Notes: generated by a model from the letters alone, not told the origin. DNA of 64,000 nucleotides from Mycobacteroides chelonae (GCA_014204435.1 JACHLF010000003.1:310001-374000), one strand, 5' to 3'. Counted from the stretch's first letter, positions 31,223-43,627 are shown. Numbers and translations: made by a program.

Positions 31223-32778
31223 CGTTGCCGGCGGGGACCACCTGGAGCACTGATGCAGATGTGGTCGTCGTCGGCGCGGGTGTCGCCGGTCTGGCGGCCG
31301 CGCTAGCTGCACACAGGCGGGGCCGAAAGGTCATGGTGCTCAGCAAGATAGGTGCGACTGCCACGCACTTCGCGCAGGGCGGTATCGCGGTGGTGTTGCC
31401 GGATACGGAGGATTCCGTGGAGGCGCACGTCCGGGACACGCTGGCTGCGGGAGCCGGTCTGTGCGATACCGAGGCGGTGCGCTCAATCGTGTCGGACGGT
31501 TATCGCGCGGTACGCGATCTGGTGGCAGACGGCGCGCGATTCGATGAAACACGCTCCGGGCAGTGGGCATTGACGCGTGAGGGTGGGCACAGCACCCGCC
31601 GCATCATCCATGCAGGCGGTGATGCGACCGGCGCGGAAGTGCAGCGCGCCCTCGATCATGCCGCGGCGATGCTGGACATCCGGCGCAGCCACGTGGTCTA
31701 CGACATCCTGACCGGAACCGATGGAGTCGGCGGTGTTCTCGTCGGGAACTGCGATGGCCTGGGGGTGATCAGAACGGGTGCCGTGGTGCTGGCCACCGGC
31801 GGCCTGGGGCATCTGTATTCGGCCACCACCAATCCCGAGGGGTCCACGGGGGACGGGATCGCGCTGGGATTGCGTGCCGGTGGACTCGTGGCCGATATCG
31901 AGTTCATCCAGTTCCACCCGACGATGCTGCACACCCCGCAAGCCACCGGATGCCGGCCGCTCATTAGCGAGGCGGTCCGCGGCGAGGGGGCCACCCTCGT
32001 CGATGCTCGGGGAGATTCGGTGACCGGTGGCGTGCATCCGCTCGGTGACCTGGCACCGCGCGATGTCGTGGCCGGCGCCATCGCCCGCAGGCTGCGCGAT
32101 ACCGGGGACGACTGCGTGTACCTGGACGCACGCGGCATCGAGAACTTCGCGGGTCGATTCCCGACCATCACCGCCGCGTGTGCGACGGCCGGAATCGATC
32201 CCGCGGTCCAGCTCATTCCGGTGGTCCCGGGCGCCCACTACAGCTGTGGTGGCGTAGTCACCGATGCCTCCGGGCAGACCGCGGTGGCCGGACTGTTCGC
32301 GGCCGGAGAGGTCGCACGTACCGGCATGCACGGAGCGAATCGTTTGGCTTCCAACAGTTTGTTGGAAGGTCTCGTGGTGGGCAGGCGTGCGGGGGAGTCC
32401 GCGGCAGAGGTGGCCGGCCGGTCCACCGTCACCGAGGACCGCGATTGCGCGCAACCGCGTCTGAATCGGCGGCGGTTGCAGACGGCGATGACCCGATGGG
32501 CGTCGGTGCTCCGAGACGCCGAGGGACTTGGAATGCTCGATGCCGATCTGCGTTCGGGCCGTGCGACACCGGCCTGCACACCGCACGAGGTGGAAGACGC
32601 CGCGCTCACCCTCACCGCCGCCGCGGTTGTTGCCGCAGCCTCAGCACGCACGGAATCTCGCGGGTGCCATGCTCGCGCGGACTGGCCGCTGACCGATCCG
32701 CAGTTTGCCGTGAGTCTTCCGGTGCGCCGCAATTCCGGTGGATGCGAGGTTGCGCTACCGTCGGGAGTGCCATGTTGA
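31219..32778 (+). CDS. nadB: L-aspartate oxidase
   Basis: FAD enzyme oxidising aspartate to iminoaspartate, the substrate of NadA. 519 aa; the N-terminal Rossmann motif is [41 protein letters not shown] and the active-site Arg region [12 protein letters not shown] are typical of the succinate dehydrogenase/aspartate oxidase family. ATG 31219 overlaps the nadA stop. The 3' end overlaps nadC by 7 bp, so the three genes are translationally coupled. Confidence 0.95.
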   Translation: MTLPAGTTWSTDADVVVVGAGVAGLAAALAAHRRGRKVMVLSKIGATATHFAQGGIAVVLPDTEDSVEAHVRDTLAAGAGLCDTEAVRSIVSDGYRAVRDLVADGARFDETRSGQWALTREGGHSTRRIIHAGGDATGAEVQRALDHAAAMLDIRRSHVVYDILTGTDGVGGVLVGNCDGLGVIRTGAVVLATGGLGHLYSATTNPEGSTGDGIALGLRAGGLVADIEFIQFHPTMLHTPQATGCRPLISEAVRGEGATLVDARGDSVTGGVHPLGDLAPRDVVAGAIARRLRDTGDDCVYLDARGIENFAGRFPTITAACATAGIDPAVQLIPVVPGAHYSCGGVVTDASGQTAVAGLFAAGEVARTGMHGANRLASNSLLEGLVVGRRAGESAAEVAGRSTVTEDRDCAQPRLNRRRLQTAMTRWASVLRDAEGLGMLDADLRSGRATPACTPHEVEDAALTLTAAAVVAAASARTESRGCHARADWPLTDPQFAVSLPVRRNSGGCEVALPSGVPC

Positions 32779-33638
32779 CCGAAACTTTGACGGAATCCGA
32801 ACTCGCCGAGGCACGTTCGGTAGTGCAGCGCGCTCTTGCCGAGGATCTGCGGTATGGCCCGGATGTCACGAGCCAGGCGACCGTGCCGGCCGACGCCGAA
32901 TGCACTGCCTCGATGGTGACCCGTGCCGGTGGCGTGGTCGCCGGGGTCGATATCGCCCTCATCGTGCTGGACGAGGTGGTGGGCCCGGGGAACTATCGAG
33001 TCGAGAGTCGTCTGACAGACGGCACTCCAGTCGGTACCGGCGCGCCGCTGCTCACCGTGTCCGCGCCCACCCGCGATTTGCTGACCGCCGAGCGCACCAT
33101 GCTCAATCTGGTATGTCATCTCTCGGGTATCGCCACCACCACCGCGGCATGGGTGGACGCGGTGGACGGCACCAAGGCGCAGATCCGAGACACTCGCAAA
33201 ACCCTTCCGGGTCTGCGGCTGCTGCAGAAATACGCAGTGCGTGCCGGCGGCGGTGTCAACCACCGCCTCGGCCTCGGAGACGCGGCGCTGATCAAAGACA
33301 ACCACGTGGCGGCCGCCGGTTCGGTGGTGGCCGCGCTGCGCGCGGTGCGCGCGGTGGCGCCGGACATCGAGTGCGAGGTCGAGGTCGACTCGCTCGAACA
33401 ACTCGACGAGGTCATGGCTGAGGGCGCCGAGCTCGTACTGCTGGACAACTTCCCGGTGTGGCAGACCCAGGTGGCTGCGCAGCGGCGTGACGCCCGCGCT
33501 CCGCAGCTCAAGCTTGAGTCTTCCGGTGGGTTATCACTGGAAACCGCTGCCGCATATGCCAAGACGGGCGTCGACTACCTTGCGGTGGGTGCGTTGACAC
33601 ACTCCGCTCGGGTGCTCGACATCGGTTTGGATATGTAG
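32772..33638 (+). CDS. nadC: Quinolinate phosphoribosyltransferase
   Basis: Converts quinolinate and PRPP to nicotinate mononucleotide with CO2 release. 288 aa from ATG 32772. Conserved residues: ALAEDLRYGPDVTS, LNLVCHLSGIATTT, the Arg/Lys cluster DTRKTLPGLRLLQKYAV, HRLGLGDAALIKDNH and the C-terminal LESSGGLS. It ends the nadABC operon; decayed gene fragments follow. Confidence 0.96.
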   Translation: MLTETLTESELAEARSVVQRALAEDLRYGPDVTSQATVPADAECTASMVTRAGGVVAGVDIALIVLDEVVGPGNYRVESRLTDGTPVGTGAPLLTVSAPTRDLLTAERTMLNLVCHLSGIATTTAAWVDAVDGTKAQIRDTRKTLPGLRLLQKYAVRAGGGVNHRLGLGDAALIKDNHVAAAGSVVAALRAVRAVAPDIECEVEVDSLEQLDEVMAEGAELVLLDNFPVWQTQVAAQRRDARAPQLKLESSGGLSLETAAAYAKTGVDYLAVGALTHSARVLDIGLDM

Positions 33639-33641
33639 CGC

Positions 33642-34001
33642 CTAGTCGCGCAGCGCCGCCCGCGCGAACTCCGTCGTGTAGGTCGCGGCGAGATCGATCC
33701 GGTCCTTCACTGGTGCCACGTTCTTCGAGTATGCCGATCGAGTCGGCGATGCACTGTATCTACAGGTCCCTACTTCCGCCCGCGTACTGCGGCGGCATCT
33801 TGTCCGCGATCTGTGCGGGTGAATGCTGTTTGATCCAGCGGAGTGTTTGTACGAACGCGGCCACCAGCTTGGCTTCACCAGGTAGCTCAACGCCCCGGCG
33901 ATCATCTTCCGGTACCGCGCATACGCAGCTTGTGCTGCAGGCGATTCGAAATCGTCATCGCCGATGTCGTCGGCCGAGGTTGCGATGGCAGTCGGGATCA
34001 C
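33642..34001 (-). pseudogene. Decayed C-terminal part of an ABC substrate-binding protein
   Basis: The minus strand reads FESPAAQAAYARYRKMIAGA, then in another frame FVQTLRWIKQHSPAQIADKM followed by PPQYAGGSRDL and an internal TAG where a Tyr is expected. It returns to the first frame for VAPVKDRIDLAATYTTEF before its TAG at 33642. This is the C-terminal third of a NitT/TauT (SsuA/NMT1-like) periplasmic binding protein. Frameshifts plus a nonsense codon mark it as dead although a 119-codon frame stays open. Homology begins near 33960, where the response-regulator fragment starts on the other strand. Confidence 0.65.
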
Positions 34002-34119
34002 GCGCGCGACGGCCGAACGCTATCTCGCCTCGCTGGTGGGGAATTCGGAGGTGCAGATGCGGTTGCGATACCGCACCGCCGGACGTCCGCAGCAGGAGTT
34101 CCTCACCCCCGGGGCCTGA
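33964..34119 (+). pseudogene. C-terminal fragment of a DcuR/CitB-type response regulator
   Basis: A 51-codon frame reads SSAEVAMAVGITRATAERYL followed by VGNSEVQMRLRYRTAGRPQQ and EFLTPGA, then TGA. This is the C-terminal helix-turn-helix and wing of the citrate/dicarboxylate response regulators (AxxxGISRATARRYL...RYG..GRP). The receiver domain and linker are missing; the sequence upstream is the other-strand transporter remnant. The two fragments meet near 33962, which looks like a deletion junction. Confidence 0.6.
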
Positions 34120-34172
34120 CGTCGCCGTGCCCCCTGGGCAGACGCTCGGGACCGGGGCGTCGAACACCGGGA

Positions 34173-34577
34173 TTACTCCGCGATATCGGCCACGAACACG
34201 CCCGCCCGCTTGTTCAACTGACGGGTGGACCTGGTCAGCGCGGGGTCGCCCTGCCCCTGCTTCACGATGCGTGGATTGACCACACGGATCTGCTTGCCGC
34301 CGAACAGCCGGATATCCGCGCCGCCGGCGGCGATCACGTTCTTGGTCCAGTTGGTCTTGCCGTGGATTAGTCCGATGGATACCGAGTTGGCTTTGCGAAA
34401 TACGTTCACCGTGGTTTCGTACCTGGTGCCAGAGGTGCGGCCAAAGTGCGTGACGGTAGCGAAGGAAGGAAGGAAACGTGAGATGGGAGCAATCAGCGGG
34501 TTCATGTATTTGATTTGCGCGCGCTCAAGCCACTCGGGCATGAGCATGGGGACGCCGGGCTGATTGTTTGCTGACAT
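34173..34577 (-). CDS. Nitroreductase/deazaflavin-dependent family protein
   Basis: 134-aa protein of the small F420/FMN-binding split-barrel family. It has PEWLERAQIKYMNPLIAPIS at the N-terminus and TVTHFGRTSGTRYETTVNVF in the core, which corresponds to the GRxSGxxR cofactor-binding loop; GLIHGKTNWTKNVIAAGG follows, again typical. M. tuberculosis has a similar gene just before hisD. The physiological substrate is unknown. It is divergent from hisD. Confidence 0.8.
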   Translation of the reverse strand: MSANNQPGVPMLMPEWLERAQIKYMNPLIAPISRFLPSFATVTHFGRTSGTRYETTVNVFRKANSVSIGLIHGKTNWTKNVIAAGGADIRLFGGKQIRVVNPRIVKQGQGDPALTRSTRQLNKRAGVFVADIAE

Positions 34578-34703
34578 CGATGTTCCGATCGTTGGGAAGT
34601 AGGTGCGGGTTTCCTTGCGCTGAGCTCCGGATGAGTCTAGTTAGACCTGCGTCACACACAACCGGTGACTGCCTGGTAAATGGTGTTGAGCAGCTCTGGG
34701 ACA

Positions 34704-37811
<3,108 letters not shown>

Positions 37812-37815
<4 letters not shown>

Positions 37816-38462
37816 CGGGTGCGGGGACGAAGGTCGTTGTCCTCGACTACGGTTCGGGAAACCTCAGGTCAGCCCAACGTGCGCTGGAACGGGTGGGCGC
37901 GGACGTCACGGTGACCGCCGATGCCAATGCCGCGCTCAATGCCGACGGCCTGGTGGTCCCCGGAGTGGGTGCCTTCGCGGCATGCATGGAGGGACTGCGC
38001 GGCATCGACGGTGAGCGCGTCATCGACATCCGGCTCTCCGGCGGCCGTCCGGTGCTCGGTATCTGCGTTGGTATGCAAATTCTGTTCAGCCACGGGATCG
38101 AGTTCGGCGTCGACACGCAGGGATGCGGCCAGTGGCCCGGCGTGGTCAGTCGCCTGGATGCTCCGGTGATACCGCACATGGGGTGGAACACCGTCGAGTC
38201 GGCGCAGGGGTCTGAGCTGTTCGCCGGCCTGGATGCGGACAGCCGCTTCTATTTCGTGCACTCGTACGCCGTGCAAAAGTGGGAGCTGGAAACGCCGAGC
38301 GAGTCGCCGATCGCCAAGCCGCTGGTGACCTGGGCAACCCATCATGTGCCGTTTATCGCGGCGGTGGAGAATGGGCCACTTGCTGCCACCCAGTTCCATC
38401 CGGAGAAGAGTGGCGATGCGGGGGCCGTGTTGTTGAGTAATTGGGTGAAGGGAATCTCTTGA
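37812..38462 (+). CDS. hisH: Imidazole glycerol phosphate synthase, glutaminase subunit
   Basis: Class I glutamine amidotransferase giving ammonia to HisF. 216 aa. The nucleophile Cys is in [13 protein letters not shown] (about C85), and the catalytic His-Glu are in TQFHPEKSG. The oxyanion PGVG motif is [16 protein letters not shown] 37812 overlaps the hisB stop; its own stop overlaps the TTG start of hisA. Confidence 0.96.
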
Positions 38463-39190
38463 GTCTCGTTCTATTGCCGGCGGTCGACGTCGCCGACGGT
38501 CAGGCCGTGCGCCTCGTGCAGGGTAAAGCGGGTAGTGAAACCACCTACGGCTCGCCGCGCGATGCGGCGATGGCGTGGCAGAACGACGGTGCCGAGTGGG
38601 TTCACCTGGTGGACCTCGATGCGGCATTCGGTCGTGGTTCCAACCGCGAGCTGCTCGCACAGGTGGTGGGTGAGCTCGACGTCAAGGTGGAGCTGTCGGG
38701 CGGTATTCGCGACGACGAGTCGTTGACCGCGGCATTGGCCACCGGCTGTGCCCGGGTCAACCTCGGCACCGCGGCACTGGAGGACCCGCAGTGGTGTGCC
38801 TCGGCGATCGCCCGGCACGGCGACCGCGTGGCCGTGGGGCTGGATGTCGAAATTGTCGATTGCGAACACCGCTTGCGTGGTCGGGGCTGGGTCAGCGACG
38901 GCGGCGACCTGTGGGAGGTACTCGAACGTCTACGCGCACAAGGTTGTTCACGCTACGTCGTGACCGACGTTACCAAGGACGGCACCCTCACCGGGCCGAA
39001 CCTCGAGCTGCTGGCGCAGGTCGCGGGTGTGGCGAACGCTCCCGTCATCGCTTCCGGCGGAGTATCGAGCCTGGACGACCTGCGCGCCATCGCGGAATTG
39101 ACCGGCGCAGGCATCGAGGGCGCAATTGTCGGTAAGGCTCTGTACGCGGGGCGTTTCACCCTGCCCGATGCGATAGCCGCCGTTTCCTGA
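38459..39190 (+). CDS. priA: Phosphoribosyl isomerase, bifunctional HisA/TrpF (PriA)
   Basis: Beta/alpha barrel isomerase. In mycobacteria and streptomycetes one enzyme, PriA, serves both histidine (ProFAR) and tryptophan (PRA) synthesis. No trpF gene is present in the trp cluster of this window, which agrees. 243 aa; [20 protein letters not shown] opens the barrel, [13 protein letters not shown] and [14 protein letters not shown] follow. The start TTG 38459 overlaps the hisH stop (TTGA). Confidence 0.92.
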   Translation: MSLVLLPAVDVADGQAVRLVQGKAGSETTYGSPRDAAMAWQNDGAEWVHLVDLDAAFGRGSNRELLAQVVGELDVKVELSGGIRDDESLTAALATGCARVNLGTAALEDPQWCASAIARHGDRVAVGLDVEIVDCEHRLRGRGWVSDGGDLWEVLERLRAQGCSRYVVTDVTKDGTLTGPNLELLAQVAGVANAPVIASGGVSSLDDLRAIAELTGAGIEGAIVGKALYAGRFTLPDAIAAVS

Positions 39191-39191
39191 C

Positions 39192-40007
39192 ATGCCCACG
39201 ACCGCTGAACTGGAAGCGCTGGTACGCGAGGCGTCCGTGATTTTGGATGCGGCGGCTCAGCGCTTCGTGGCCGGTCATGGGGCTGATGGTGTGGTGTTCA
39301 AGGGCGGCAAGGACTTCGCCACCGAGGAAGATCTGGCCATCGAGCGGATGGTGGTCGGGGCACTGACCGAGCGCACTGGAATCGGTGTACACGGAGAAGA
39401 ATTCGGCGGCCCCGCAGTGGATTCCGGGCTAGTCTGGGTGGTCGATCCCATCGATGGCACCGTCAACTACGCGGCGGGCTCGCCGATGGCCGCGATCCTG
39501 TTGGGTTTGATGTCCGACGGCGTCCCGGTGGCGGGTTTGACCTGGTTGCCGTTCATGGGGGACAAGTACACCGCGGTCGCTGGAGGCCCGCTGATGCGCA
39601 ATGGCGTTGTGATGCCTCCGCTGGCGCACACCGATCTCGCGGACGTGGCGGTGGGCCTGGGCACCTTCAACGTCGATTGGAAGGGGCGAGTACCCGGCCG
39701 TTACCGGCTGACGGTGCTGGAGAAACTGAGCCGCATCACGTCTCGGCTGCGGATGCACGGCAGCACCGGAATAGATGTGGCGTTCACCGCGGGCGGGATC
39801 TTGGGCGCAGCGATGAGTTTCGGCGCGCACGTGTGGGATCACGCCGCCGGAATCGCCTTGGTGCAGGCGGCAGGCGGTTACGCGACCGACCTCGCCGGTG
39901 CGCCGTGGACACCGGAGTCGCCGTCGGTGCTGGTTGCCGCGCCCGGCGTGCACGAACAGATCCTGGCAGTGCTGGCCGAGGTCGGAGATCCGGAGGACTA
40001 CCGATGA
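39192..40007 (+). CDS. impA: Inositol-monophosphatase-family phosphatase (ImpA)
   Basis: Magnesium-dependent phosphatase of 271 aa embedded in the his operon, as in M. tuberculosis (Rv1604). Metal-site motifs are [24 protein letters not shown] and [17 protein letters not shown]. ImpA homologues hydrolyse inositol-1-phosphate; members of this family can also act on histidinol phosphate, which would fit the operon, but sequence alone does not decide. It starts 1 nt after the priA stop codon; the stop overlaps hisF. Confidence 0.9.
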   Translation: MPTTAELEALVREASVILDAAAQRFVAGHGADGVVFKGGKDFATEEDLAIERMVVGALTERTGIGVHGEEFGGPAVDSGLVWVVDPIDGTVNYAAGSPMAAILLGLMSDGVPVAGLTWLPFMGDKYTAVAGGPLMRNGVVMPPLAHTDLADVAVGLGTFNVDWKGRVPGRYRLTVLEKLSRITSRLRMHGSTGIDVAFTAGGILGAAMSFGAHVWDHAAGIALVQAAGGYATDLAGAPWTPESPSVLVAAPGVHEQILAVLAEVGDPEDYR

Positions 40008-40777
40008 GTGTCGCGACCCGTGTCATCGCCTGCCTGGACGTCGACGACGGTCGAGTGGTCAAGGGCGTCAACTTTGAAAACCTGCGGGATGCGGGGGATC
40101 CGGTGGAGCTGGCCGCCGCGTACGACAGCGAGGGCGTCGACGAGCTCACCTTCCTGGATGTCACGGCGTCCTCGTCGGGACGGGCCACCATGCTGGATGT
40201 GGTCCGGCGCACCGCCGAGCAGGTGTTCATTCCCCTGACGGTCGGTGGCGGCGTGCGGTCGGTCGACGATGTCAACGTGCTGCTGCGTGCCGGTGCGGAC
40301 AAGGTTGGGGTGAACACCGCAGCCATCGCGCGTCCGGAATTGCTGGCGGAGTTGGCGCAGCGATTCGGATCGCAGTGCATCGTGCTGAGTGTCGACGCAC
40401 GTCGAGTCCGCGACGGTGATGCGCCCACACCGTCGGGGTGGGAGGTGACCACGCATGGCGGACGTCAGGGCACCGGCATCGATGCGATCGAATGGACATG
40501 TCGCGGAGCAGAGTTGGGTGTGGGGGAGATCTTGCTCAATTCCATGGATGCCGATGGCACCAAGGCGGGGTTCGATCTGCAGATGATCGCCGCGGCGCGT
40601 GCCGCGGTCGGCGTTCCGGTGATCGCCAGTGGAGGCGCAGGTGCCGTGGGACATTTCGCGCCCGCGGTGAAGGCCGGCGCCGACGCGGTGCTGGCGGCCA
40701 GTGTATTCCATTTCCGGGAACTGACCATCGGAGAGGTGAAAGCGGCGATGGCCGCAGAGGGGATCACGGTGCGATGA
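40004..40777 (+). CDS. hisF: Imidazole glycerol phosphate synthase, cyclase subunit
   Basis: Uses ammonia from HisH to form imidazole-glycerol phosphate and AICAR. 257 aa barrel. The catalytic Asp residues are in [17 protein letters not shown] and [29 protein letters not shown] is the phosphate-binding loop. A much longer open frame extends upstream inside impA, but ATG 40004 (ATGA overlap) gives the standard N-terminus. Confidence 0.96.
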   Translation: MSVATRVIACLDVDDGRVVKGVNFENLRDAGDPVELAAAYDSEGVDELTFLDVTASSSGRATMLDVVRRTAEQVFIPLTVGGGVRSVDDVNVLLRAGADKVGVNTAAIARPELLAELAQRFGSQCIVLSVDARRVRDGDAPTPSGWEVTTHGGRQGTGIDAIEWTCRGAELGVGEILLNSMDADGTKAGFDLQMIAAARAAVGVPVIASGGAGAVGHFAPAVKAGADAVLAASVFHFRELTIGEVKAAMAAEGITVR

Positions 40778-41130
40778 CCGAGCTGGATCCCGGGATTGCC
40801 GCGCGCCTGAAACGCGATCCGGCAGGTCTGGTGACCGCGGTGGTTCAGGAACACGGAACCGGTACCGTGCTGATGGTGGCGTGGATGAACGACGAGGCCC
40901 TGGCCCTGACGTTGTCCACCCGGCAGGGCACCTACTTCTCGCGTTCCCGCCACCGGCTATGGGTCAAGGGCGAGACGTCCGGGCACACCCAGTACGTGCG
41001 CTCGGTGCGGCTGGACTGCGACGGGGACACACTGGTGCTGGAAGTCGATCAAACCGGACCGGCGTGCCACACCGGTGCGCACAGCTGCTTTGATGCTGAC
41101 GAGCTACTTGCGGGCGCGGAGGAACTCTAG
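40774..41130 (+). CDS. hisI: Phosphoribosyl-AMP cyclohydrolase
   Basis: Zinc enzyme opening the purine ring of PR-AMP. 118 aa, monofunctional. Motifs: [35 protein letters not shown] and the ligand Cys residues in [10 protein letters not shown] and [16 protein letters not shown] overlap with hisF; last gene of the his operon. The 3' end overlaps the convergent bcp gene by 27 bp. Confidence 0.95.
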   Translation: MTELDPGIAARLKRDPAGLVTAVVQEHGTGTVLMVAWMNDEALALTLSTRQGTYFSRSRHRLWVKGETSGHTQYVRSVRLDCDGDTLVLEVDQTGPACHTGAHSCFDADELLAGAEEL

Positions 41131-41562
41131 GGCCTTGTCCGCGTGGGCATTCATGTTCAGTTCGCTGGCGAAAACCTCGAGCACCGTTTTGTCGGTGCCG
41201 ATGACGAACGTGGTCCGCTTGACCGGGGCGAGCTTTCCCAACAGGCCGCGCTTGACGCCGAACGCCGTGGAAACCTTGCCGCCGGTGTCCGAGAGCAGCG
41301 GATAGTCGAACTTGCGCTTATCGGCGAAGTCGGCCTGTTTCTCCACTGAGTCGACGCTGATGCCTACCCGCGAGGCGCCGACTTCCTTGAATTCGCTTGC
41401 CAGATCGCGGAAATGGCAGGCCTCGGCGGTGCAGCCGGGGGTATTGGCGGCGGGGTAGAAGAAGAGCACGACAGGGCCGTCGGCCAGCAGAGCCGACAGG
41501 CTGCGGGTGGTTCCGGTCTGATCCGGAAGCTCGAAGTCGGCGACGCGATCACCAGGTTTCAT
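41104..41562 (-). CDS. bcp: Peroxiredoxin, BCP/PrxQ family
   Basis: Thiol peroxidase of 152 aa, like M. tuberculosis BcpB. The peroxidatic Cys is in [18 protein letters not shown]; the second Cys five residues later is the resolving partner of atypical 2-Cys PrxQ. The start ATG 41562 gives the usual [17 protein letters not shown] opening. Upstream on the same strand is a broken HIT gene; downstream it overlaps hisI. Confidence 0.92.
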   Translation of the reverse strand: MKPGDRVADFELPDQTGTTRSLSALLADGPVVLFFYPAANTPGCTAEACHFRDLASEFKEVGASRVGISVDSVEKQADFADKRKFDYPLLSDTGGKVSTAFGVKRGLLGKLAPVKRTTFVIGTDKTVLEVFASELNMNAHADKALEFLRARK

Positions 41563-41572
41563 GAGTTGAACG

Positions 41573-42001
41573 CTACGCCAGCGCGGTGGCCAGCCGGTGT
41601 GCCAGGCCAGCGATGGCGCGCATGTCTCCGCGCACACCGGGCACCCACGGCAGCCGTAGTCCATCCCTGGCCTTGTTGGCATATCGGGAATCACGTGCAG
41701 ATGGAAATGGAACTCCGTCTGCCAGGCTTGGGCGCCACAGCAATTCAGGAGGTTCACCCCGTCGGCGCCGAGCTCGGAAACCACGGCTTTGGCTATCCGC
41801 TGCGCGGTGATGGCCACCGCGCTGAGGTCATCGGCGGGTATCGCCAGCAGATCCTTGCTGTGCCGCGTGGGAACCACCAGGAGATGTCCATCAGAACCCG
41901 GGTTGATAATCCATGAACGCGTACGTGTCGGCGTCCTCGGCTACCCGGACGCCGGGTACCTCGCCGGAGATGATTCCGCAGAACAAGCATTCGTCGGCTA
42001 C
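41573..42001 (-). pseudogene. Frameshifted HIT-family hydrolase
   Basis: Histidine-triad nucleotide-binding protein in three pieces. ADECLFCGIISGEVPGVRVA is followed by AFMDYQPGF and a stop; one surplus base in the GGG run near 41905 shifts the frame. The middle part reads DGHLLVVPTRHSKDLLAIPA to QTEFHFHLHVIP, including the HIT motif HFHLHV. After a one-base loss the C-terminus continues as RYANKARDGLRLPW to its TAG at 41573. The expected start codon position reads GTA. The gene is therefore inactive unless the sequence has errors. It lies upstream of bcp on the same strand. Confidence 0.82.
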
Positions 42002-42010
42002 CCCCGTACG

Positions 42011-42397
42011 CTAAGGGCGTTGACGGATGGCTGAATTCTCACCTTCCCGCTTGAGTGTGGCGTGGTCTGCGGCGCTGGATCGTAGTGCGGCGTTGATGTC
42101 TTCGAGGTCCAAAATGCGACCGATGCCTGCGATGTTGACACCGGCCATAACGAGGCCGACAATGCGTTCGATACGCGCCAAGTCATCGGCGCTGTAGCGG
42201 CGGGTGCCGCCCGCGGTGCGCGCCGGAGACAGCAGCCCGTGGCGTTCCCACAGTCGCAGCGATTGTGTGGGAGCGCCGGACAACTCAGCGGCGATCGTGA
42301 TCCCATACACCCCGTGGTGGGGTGCGGGCATCTGAGCGCGGATCCCCGGGCCGTGCACCGGCAAGCCTTCATCGATCATCGCCACGACTTTTCTCAT
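42011..42397 (-). CDS. MerR-family regulator, HspR-like
   Basis: 128-aa MerR protein. The DNA-binding part YGITIAAELSGAPTQSLRLW followed by ERHGLLSPARTAGGTRRYS is close to the heat-shock repressor HspR, and GVNIAGIGRILDLE resembles its effector-linker region. The frame opens at 42418, but ATG 42397 has AGTAGGCGA just upstream and avoids starting inside the CIRCE element. It is divergent from hsp18, so it is a likely regulator of that small heat-shock gene. No coiled-coil ligand-binding domain is present beyond a short helix. Confidence 0.85.
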   Translation of the reverse strand: MRKVVAMIDEGLPVHGPGIRAQMPAPHHGVYGITIAAELSGAPTQSLRLWERHGLLSPARTAGGTRRYSADDLARIERIVGLVMAGVNIAGIGRILDLEDINAALRSSAADHATLKREGENSAIRQRP

Positions 42398-42404
42398 TCG
42401 CCTA

Positions 42405-42431
42405 CTTGCACTCGGCATCGTTGAGTGCTAA
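42405..42431. promoter_or_regulatory. CIRCE element (HrcA operator) upstream of hsp18
   Basis: CTTGCACTC-N9-GAGTGCTAA. The consensus is TTAGCACTC-N9-GAGTGCTAA: the right half matches 9/9, the left half 7/9, and the 9-nt spacer is exact. It lies between the MerR gene and hsp18, indicating HrcA control of hsp18 and perhaps of the regulator. Confidence 0.85.
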
Positions 42432-42442
42432 ATAAATCTATA

Positions 42443-42468
42443 CCAACTGACATAGATAAACCAGTTGG
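42443..42468. promoter_or_regulatory. Candidate MerR operator upstream of hsp18
   Basis: CCAACTG (42443-42449) and CAGTTGG (42462-42468) form an inverted repeat with a 12-nt AT-rich spacer, 47 bp before the hsp18 start. It differs from the HspR HAIR consensus. A binding site for the divergent HspR-like protein is a reasonable guess. Confidence 0.45.
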
Positions 42469-42514
42469 AAGCGCACAGATGGCACAAGGGAAAGGACAGA
42501 TGGAGGTGGCCACG

Positions 42515-43000
42515 ATGCTGATGCGTACCGATCCATTCCGAGAGCTAGATCGCTTCACCCAGCAGGTGCTGGGAACCGCGGCACGTCCGGTGGCGATGCC
42601 GATGGATGCCTGGCGTGACGGAGATGAATTCCACGTGGAGTTCGATCTGCCCGGTATCGCTGCCGATTCGCTGGATCTGGATATCGAGAACAATGTGGTG
42701 ACCGTGCGCGCCGAGCGCGCACCACTGGATCCCAGCCGCGAGATGTTGGCCGCCGAGCGTCCCCGTGGGGTGTTCTCACGCCAGCTGGTACTGGGCAACA
42801 ATCTGGACACCGGCCGAATCACCGCGGACTACCACGAGGGAGTCTTGCGGCTAGTGATCCCGGTAGCGGAGAAGGCCAAACCCCGCAAAATCGCCGTGGA
42901 TCGTCCCGCCGCCAAGGCGATCGATGACACCACGGTGATCACCGAGGAGGGCGACGCGGTGCGTAGCGGTAGTGCGATCAAGGAACCGATCAACGCCTGA
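42515..43000 (+). CDS. hsp18: Small heat-shock protein Hsp18 (alpha-crystallin family)
   Basis: ATP-independent chaperone of 161 aa. The start [20 protein letters not shown] closely resembles the M. leprae 18-kDa antigen. The alpha-crystallin domain covers about residues 35-130 ([20 protein letters not shown]...[11 protein letters not shown]). ATG 42515 follows a strong GGAGGTGG. Upstream in-frame ATGs (42425, 42479, 42500) are rejected because they fall in the CIRCE/operator region or precede the ribosome binding site. Expected to be heat-inducible through HrcA and the adjacent MerR regulator. Confidence 0.94.
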   Translation: MLMRTDPFRELDRFTQQVLGTAARPVAMPMDAWRDGDEFHVEFDLPGIAADSLDLDIENNVVTVRAERAPLDPSREMLAAERPRGVFSRQLVLGNNLDTGRITADYHEGVLRLVIPVAEKAKPRKIAVDRPAAKAIDDTTVITEEGDAVRSGSAIKEPINA

Positions 43001-43052
43001 CGGTATCCGTGTTCCGCTAGCTGGGCCGGGACCACACGTGCGACCCCGCGGT

Positions 43053-43114
43053 CATCCGGCGCTGGGCGACGCCTCATCCGGCGCCGGGCGACGCCTCATC
43101 CGGCGCCGGGCGAC
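43053..43114. repeat. Tandem repeat, 22 bp x about 2.8
   Basis: Two full units (43053-43074, 43075-43096) differing by one base, plus a partial third to about 43114: CATCCGGCGCCGGGCGACGC with CT at the end. It lies in the non-coding stretch after hsp18. A variable-number repeat locus is possible. Confidence 0.85.
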
Positions 43115-43273
43115 CTCGGGATGATGCGGTGGTGATCATGCCAGATCCATCCTCGGCTCCAGCGCCTCGATGCCCCCGTGGGTCCTGGGGGGCTTCAGCG
43201 AATACCTATCGCAATAGAGCGCGTCCCAAAACCTGGATGGTCGGCCTCGTTGACAGCATAAAGGAGGTGAGCA

Positions 43274-43627
43274 ATGACGCAGAGCGCAATGATGATGATG
43301 ATGATGATGATGGCGGCGCCGGTACTGCCGAGCCCGTCCGAGTCAGAGGTGCTGGCCGCCCTGGATCTGGACGACCCCACTGGGCTGATCGCGCTGATCG
43401 CCGAAGTCGACGCCATATTCTGCGCCGCCGAAGCTCCCCTGTGTCAACAGCCGACGCCACCAGCGGTCGGGTGTGCCCTTCGCGGGCCCCGGCCAGCTGG
43501 TCGGTCTCACCATCGCACATCGCCGCGACAACGCAACGGACCAGTCCGGCGAGTCGACCCGATGCAAAGGAGCCCTCCGCCGGCGAGATGCGCATGCCCA
43601 CAAGCTAATCCGGTCACAACCAGGTGA
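43274..43627 (+). CDS. Hypothetical protein with an eight-Met run
   Basis: Open frame of 117 codons beginning MTQSA, then eight consecutive Met from an (ATG)8 microsatellite (43289-43312). A helical, acidic region follows (SESEVLAALDLDDPTGLIAL to about residue 50), then a Pro/Arg-rich tail that does not look like a folded protein. The ribosome binding site AAGGAGGTGAGC, 6 nt from ATG 43274, is one of the best in the window, so translation is likely. The real product may be shorter, or the gene may be frameshifted after about residue 58. I do not recognise a family. Confidence 0.5.
   Translation: MTQSAMMMMMMMMAAPVLPSPSESEVLAALDLDDPTGLIALIAEVDAIFCAAEAPLCQQPTPPAVGCALRGPRPAGRSHHRTSPRQRNGPVRRVDPMQRSPPPARCACPQANPVTTR

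Noticed and set aside
34200..34563. Plus-strand frames across 34225-34563
   Set aside because: They are antisense to the deazaflavin-family gene, which has clear family motifs on the minus strand.
43250..43255. TTGACA as a -35 box for the small gene at 43274
   Set aside because: There is no room for a 17-nt spacer and a -10 before the ribosome binding site.
43289..43312. (ATG)8 run as a phase-variation switch
   Set aside because: A three-base unit cannot change the reading frame, so on/off switching by slippage is not expected.
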